64,000 bases of DNA from Falsiruegeria mediterranea M17. GTDB lineage: Bacteria; Pseudomonadota; Alphaproteobacteria; Rhodobacterales; Rhodobacteraceae. The stretch lies in the NCBI RefSeq assembly GCF_900302455.1, contig NZ_ONZG01000005.1, forward strand, positions 248,001 through 312,000, written 5' to 3'. Shown in pieces: positions 61,995 through 64,000 of the stretch. The translations under genes and the position numbers were made by a program. The notes under the pieces are model-generated. The model was not told the DNA's origin. It searched no databases and saw nothing but the letters and a program-made list of their open reading frames with translations. Positions within the stretch are counted from its first letter, which is position 1. Every line of letters starts with the position of its first letter.

Positions 61995-62648
61995 ATGCCC
62001 GAGGTGATTTTTCCCGGACCCGAAGGCCGCCTGGAAGGCCGCTACCACCCGCAAAAGGAAAAAGACGCACCGATCGCCATCGTGCTGCATCCGCACCCCC
62101 AGTTCGGTGGGACCATGAACAACAAGGTGGTCTATAATCTCCACTATGCGTTCTACAACATGGGATTCACCGTGTTGCGCTTTAACTTTCGCGGCGTGGG
62201 CCGCAGCCAGGGCGAATACGACCAGGGCGTGGGTGAGTTGAGCGATGCAGCATCGGCGCTGGATTATCTGCAGTCGATGAACAACAACTCCAAGCATTGC
62301 TGGGTTGCGGGTTTCTCGTTTGGTGCCTGGATTGGCATGCAGCTGTTGATGCGCCGCCCGGAAATCACCGGCTTCATCAGCGTGTCCCCGCCCGCCAACA
62401 TGTACGACTTCTCGTTCCTGGCGCCTTGCCCCAGCTCGGGCCTGATCATCAACGGCTCAGCCGACCGAGTGGCCCCGCCCGCCGACACCGTGTCGCTGGT
62501 CAACAAGCTGCACGAGCAAAAGGGCATCACCATCACCCATGAAGAGGTCGAAGGCGCTGATCACTTCTTCCAGGATCCGCATATGGACACCTTGATGACG
62601 ACGACCACCGACTATGTGAAACGTCGCCTGACCGAGAACACCCGCTGA
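61995..62648 (+). CDS. Alpha/beta hydrolase family protein
   Basis: A 217-residue hydrolase. Characteristic parts are LHPHPQFGGTMNN (28-43, oxyanion region), FNFRGVGRSQGEYD, the nucleophile elbow GFSFG (106-110, Ser108), the Asp in NGSADRVAPP and the His in GADHFF near the end. These features are typical of the small YfhR/DUF3089-like hydrolases of Proteobacteria. It could start at 61983 (four extra residues); I prefer the ATG at 61995. It shares an operon with two downstream genes. Substrate unknown. Confidence 0.9.
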   Translation: MPEVIFPGPEGRLEGRYHPQKEKDAPIAIVLHPHPQFGGTMNNKVVYNLHYAFYNMGFTVLRFNFRGVGRSQGEYDQGVGELSDAASALDYLQSMNNNSKHCWVAGFSFGAWIGMQLLMRRPEITGFISVSPPANMYDFSFLAPCPSSGLIINGSADRVAPPADTVSLVNKLHEQKGITITHEEVEGADHFFQDPHMDTLMTTTTDYVKRRLTENTR

Positions 62649-62905
62649 TGTCGAACACCATCGAAGACCTGGCCGCCAAACTGGCCGAGGATACGATGAA
62701 GGTCATGGACCAAACCGGCGAAGACCGCCTGTATGTCGAGGTCGGCAATGTGCTGGCCGCGGCATCGCAGTCTTTGGAAGAGGCCTATTTGACCGAGGTC
62801 CGCGTGCGTCTGGCCGAACGCGTGGCGCGCAGGTTCCTGATCAAGAAGGCGACTGAATTCAAGGCCGCCGCACAAGCAAAAACCGAGGCACAGAAATCCC
62901 AATGA
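62648..62905 (+). CDS. Small helical protein of unknown function
   Basis: An 85-residue protein, mostly predicted helix, with alternating charged and hydrophobic residues (IEDLAAKLAEDTMKVMDQ; EAYLTEVRVRLAERVARRFL) and a Lys/Ala/Gln-rich tail. It has no signal or membrane segment. Its ATG shares a base with the hydrolase stop (TGATG), and its stop overlaps the next gene (ATGA). The coupling indicates a real gene; role unknown. Confidence 0.8.
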   Translation: MSNTIEDLAAKLAEDTMKVMDQTGEDRLYVEVGNVLAAASQSLEEAYLTEVRVRLAERVARRFLIKKATEFKAAAQAKTEAQKSQ

Positions 62906-64000
62906 CCAACGCCCGTATCTCAGCCCAGATCGCCTTTTTGAAAGAGGCCGATCGGCTGAAGCAGGTGGATCGGTCGAATGTGCTGCTGGATCTGTCACGC
63001 CCGGAAAACTCGGCCGAGCACAGCTGGCATCTGGCGCTTTACGCGCTGATCTTTGCCCCGATGGCTGGTCGTGATGTGTCACTGGATCGCGTGATCCGGA
63101 TGCTTCTGCTGCATGATCTGGTCGAAATTGATGTGGGCGATCACCCCATTCACGAAGCCGTTGATTGGGACGACGTGGCAAAACGTGAACAATTGGCCGC
63201 GCGCCGGATCTTTGGGCTGTTGCCGGATGATCAGGCCGCCGAGTACCTGGCACTCTGGACTGAGTTCGAGGCCGACGAGACACCGGACGCGCAATTCGCC
63301 AAGATGCTCGACCGGTCGCAGCCGTTGTTTCAGGTGCTTTATGCACCCGCACCTTTGCCGGACCACCTGCAAATTGTTCGCGACAACCTGGCCTCGGGTC
63401 GGGCCGCTTATCTGCAACAAGCCTGTCCTGAAATCTATTGGCATGCCAAGAACTTGCTGGGGAAAGCTGATGCCGCTGAAACAGGGCTTGTGCCGCAATG
63501 GCTGACCTTCCTGGCCGAAGCGGATCAACTCAAATCCATCTATCGGGCCTCGCGGTTGATCGATGATTCCCGCTTTGAAAACTCTGCTGAGCACTCGTGG
63601 CACATCATGCTCTATGCGATGGTGCTGGCGGATCAGGCCGGACAGGATGTGCAAATCGACCGCGTCCTGCGCATGCTGCTGATCCATGACATTGTCGAGA
63701 TCGACGCAGGCGACGCGCCTATCCATGGTCAGGTCGATCACGCCGCCATGGCCGCCAAGGAAGAGGCCGCGGCCGAGCGACTGTTTGGACTGTTGCCTCA
63801 GAACCAGTACCAAGACCTGCATAGGCTGTGGCACGAGTTCGAGGGTGCTGAAACACCGGACGCGCAATTCGCCAAATCGGTCGACCGGGTACAAACCCCG
63901 ATTGCCAATCTGGAAAACGGTGGTGGTAGCTGGGTGGAATACAATGTCACGTTGGAACAGATTGATCAGCGCGTGGGCGTGCCGGTCAAACGCGGTGCGC
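62902..64000 (+). CDS. Tandem HD-domain protein (YfbR-like x2), runs off window
   Basis: At least 366 codons, open to the window end. Residues about 1-185 and 190-345 are two copies of the same HD hydrolase domain; both show ENSAEHSWH, then LLLHDLVEID or LLIHDIVEID (the HD pair), GDHPIH/GDAPIH, FGLLP and DAQFAK..DR. All metal-binding residues are kept in both, so both could be active phosphohydrolases such as the nucleoside 5'-monophosphatase YfbR. The gene is missed by simple start-to-stop listing because it has no stop in the window. Start ATG at 62902 overlaps the preceding stop. Confidence 0.9.
   Translation, partial: MTNARISAQIAFLKEADRLKQVDRSNVLLDLSRPENSAEHSWHLALYALIFAPMAGRDVSLDRVIRMLLLHDLVEIDVGDHPIHEAVDWDDVAKREQLAARRIFGLLPDDQAAEYLALWTEFEADETPDAQFAKMLDRSQPLFQVLYAPAPLPDHLQIVRDNLASGRAAYLQQACPEIYWHAKNLLGKADAAETGLVPQWLTFLAEADQLKSIYRASRLIDDSRFENSAEHSWHIMLYAMVLADQAGQDVQIDRVLRMLLIHDIVEIDAGDAPIHGQVDHAAMAAKEEAAAERLFGLLPQNQYQDLHRLWHEFEGAETPDAQFAKSVDRVQTPIANLENGGGSWVEYNVTLEQIDQRVGVPVKRGA

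Noticed and set aside
1-64000. CRISPR array, rRNA operon or prophage structural genes
   Set aside because: No regularly spaced repeats, rRNA sequence or phage gene block is visible; the only mobile-element traces are the integrase fragment and tRNA scars.

Overview
The window looks like chromosomal DNA from a marine Roseobacter-group alphaproteobacterium (Rhodobacterales, Ruegeria/Silicibacter-like). The evidence is moderately high GC, three TRAP transporters of two types, a BCCT carrier, many LysR/GntR/Lrp-controlled catabolic operons, a GcvT-family protein resembling DMSP demethylase, and a Rhodobacterales-type suf operon headed by an IscR with a single cysteine. The species assignment is inferred from gene content only.

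Layout. 1-2.9 kb: end of a dipeptide/oligopeptide ABC importer operon (permease fragment, permease, fused double ATPase) closed by a strong bidirectional terminator. 2.9-7.05 kb: UspA-type protein, fused TRAP permease and TAXI binding protein. 7.3-12.9 kb: a crotonase, a small exported protein, a Tat-type multicopper oxidase, then a sulfotransferase-like gene paired with an Asp/Glu-racemase-fold gene and a divergent LysR. 12.9-21.7 kb: a six-gene operon (aldehyde dehydrogenase, dipeptidase-like, two uncharacterised proteins, Ldh-family dehydrogenase, BCCT carrier) with a divergent LysR; I cannot match it to a described pathway. 22.0-28.0 kb: CoA-transferase, HMG-CoA-lyase-like enzyme and DctPQM TRAP transporter with a divergent LysR. 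28.2-35.1 kb: GntR, Gfo/Idh/MocA dehydrogenase, DctPQM and a fused dehydroshikimate-dehydratase-type enzyme, probably quinate/shikimate use. 35.5-43.5 kb: DUF2306-like membrane protein, two acyl-CoA synthetases, crotonase, OsmC, a DmdA/GcvT-like protein and an Lrp regulator, with a perfect 15-bp inverted repeat between the last two.

43.9-49.3 kb is a single-direction operon under decay. Its OprB-like porin carries an in-frame amber codon and its amidohydrolase has two in-frame stops and a degraded 5' end. Between them lie intact HlyD/DUF3302 (YiaV/YiaW-like), GYD-like and dipeptidase-like genes. 49.8-52.6 kb is accessory: a secreted FAS1-FAS1-RTX protein, an integrase remnant, a tRNA-Arg(CCG), and two further 5'-half tRNA fragments in tandem, marking an integration hot spot.

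52.6-61.8 kb is the suf iron-sulfur assembly operon: iscR, cysteine desulfurase, sufB, FkbM methyltransferase, polysaccharide pyruvyl transferase-like, sufC, sufD, two membrane proteins, sufS. Two apparent glycan-modification genes sit inside it, and the sufT/sufA-type genes often found at the end are not seen before the tRNA hot spot. A palindrome resembling an iron-control element lies upstream of iscR. 62.0-64.0 kb: an alpha/beta hydrolase, a small helical protein and a tandem duplicated HD-domain protein running off the window end.
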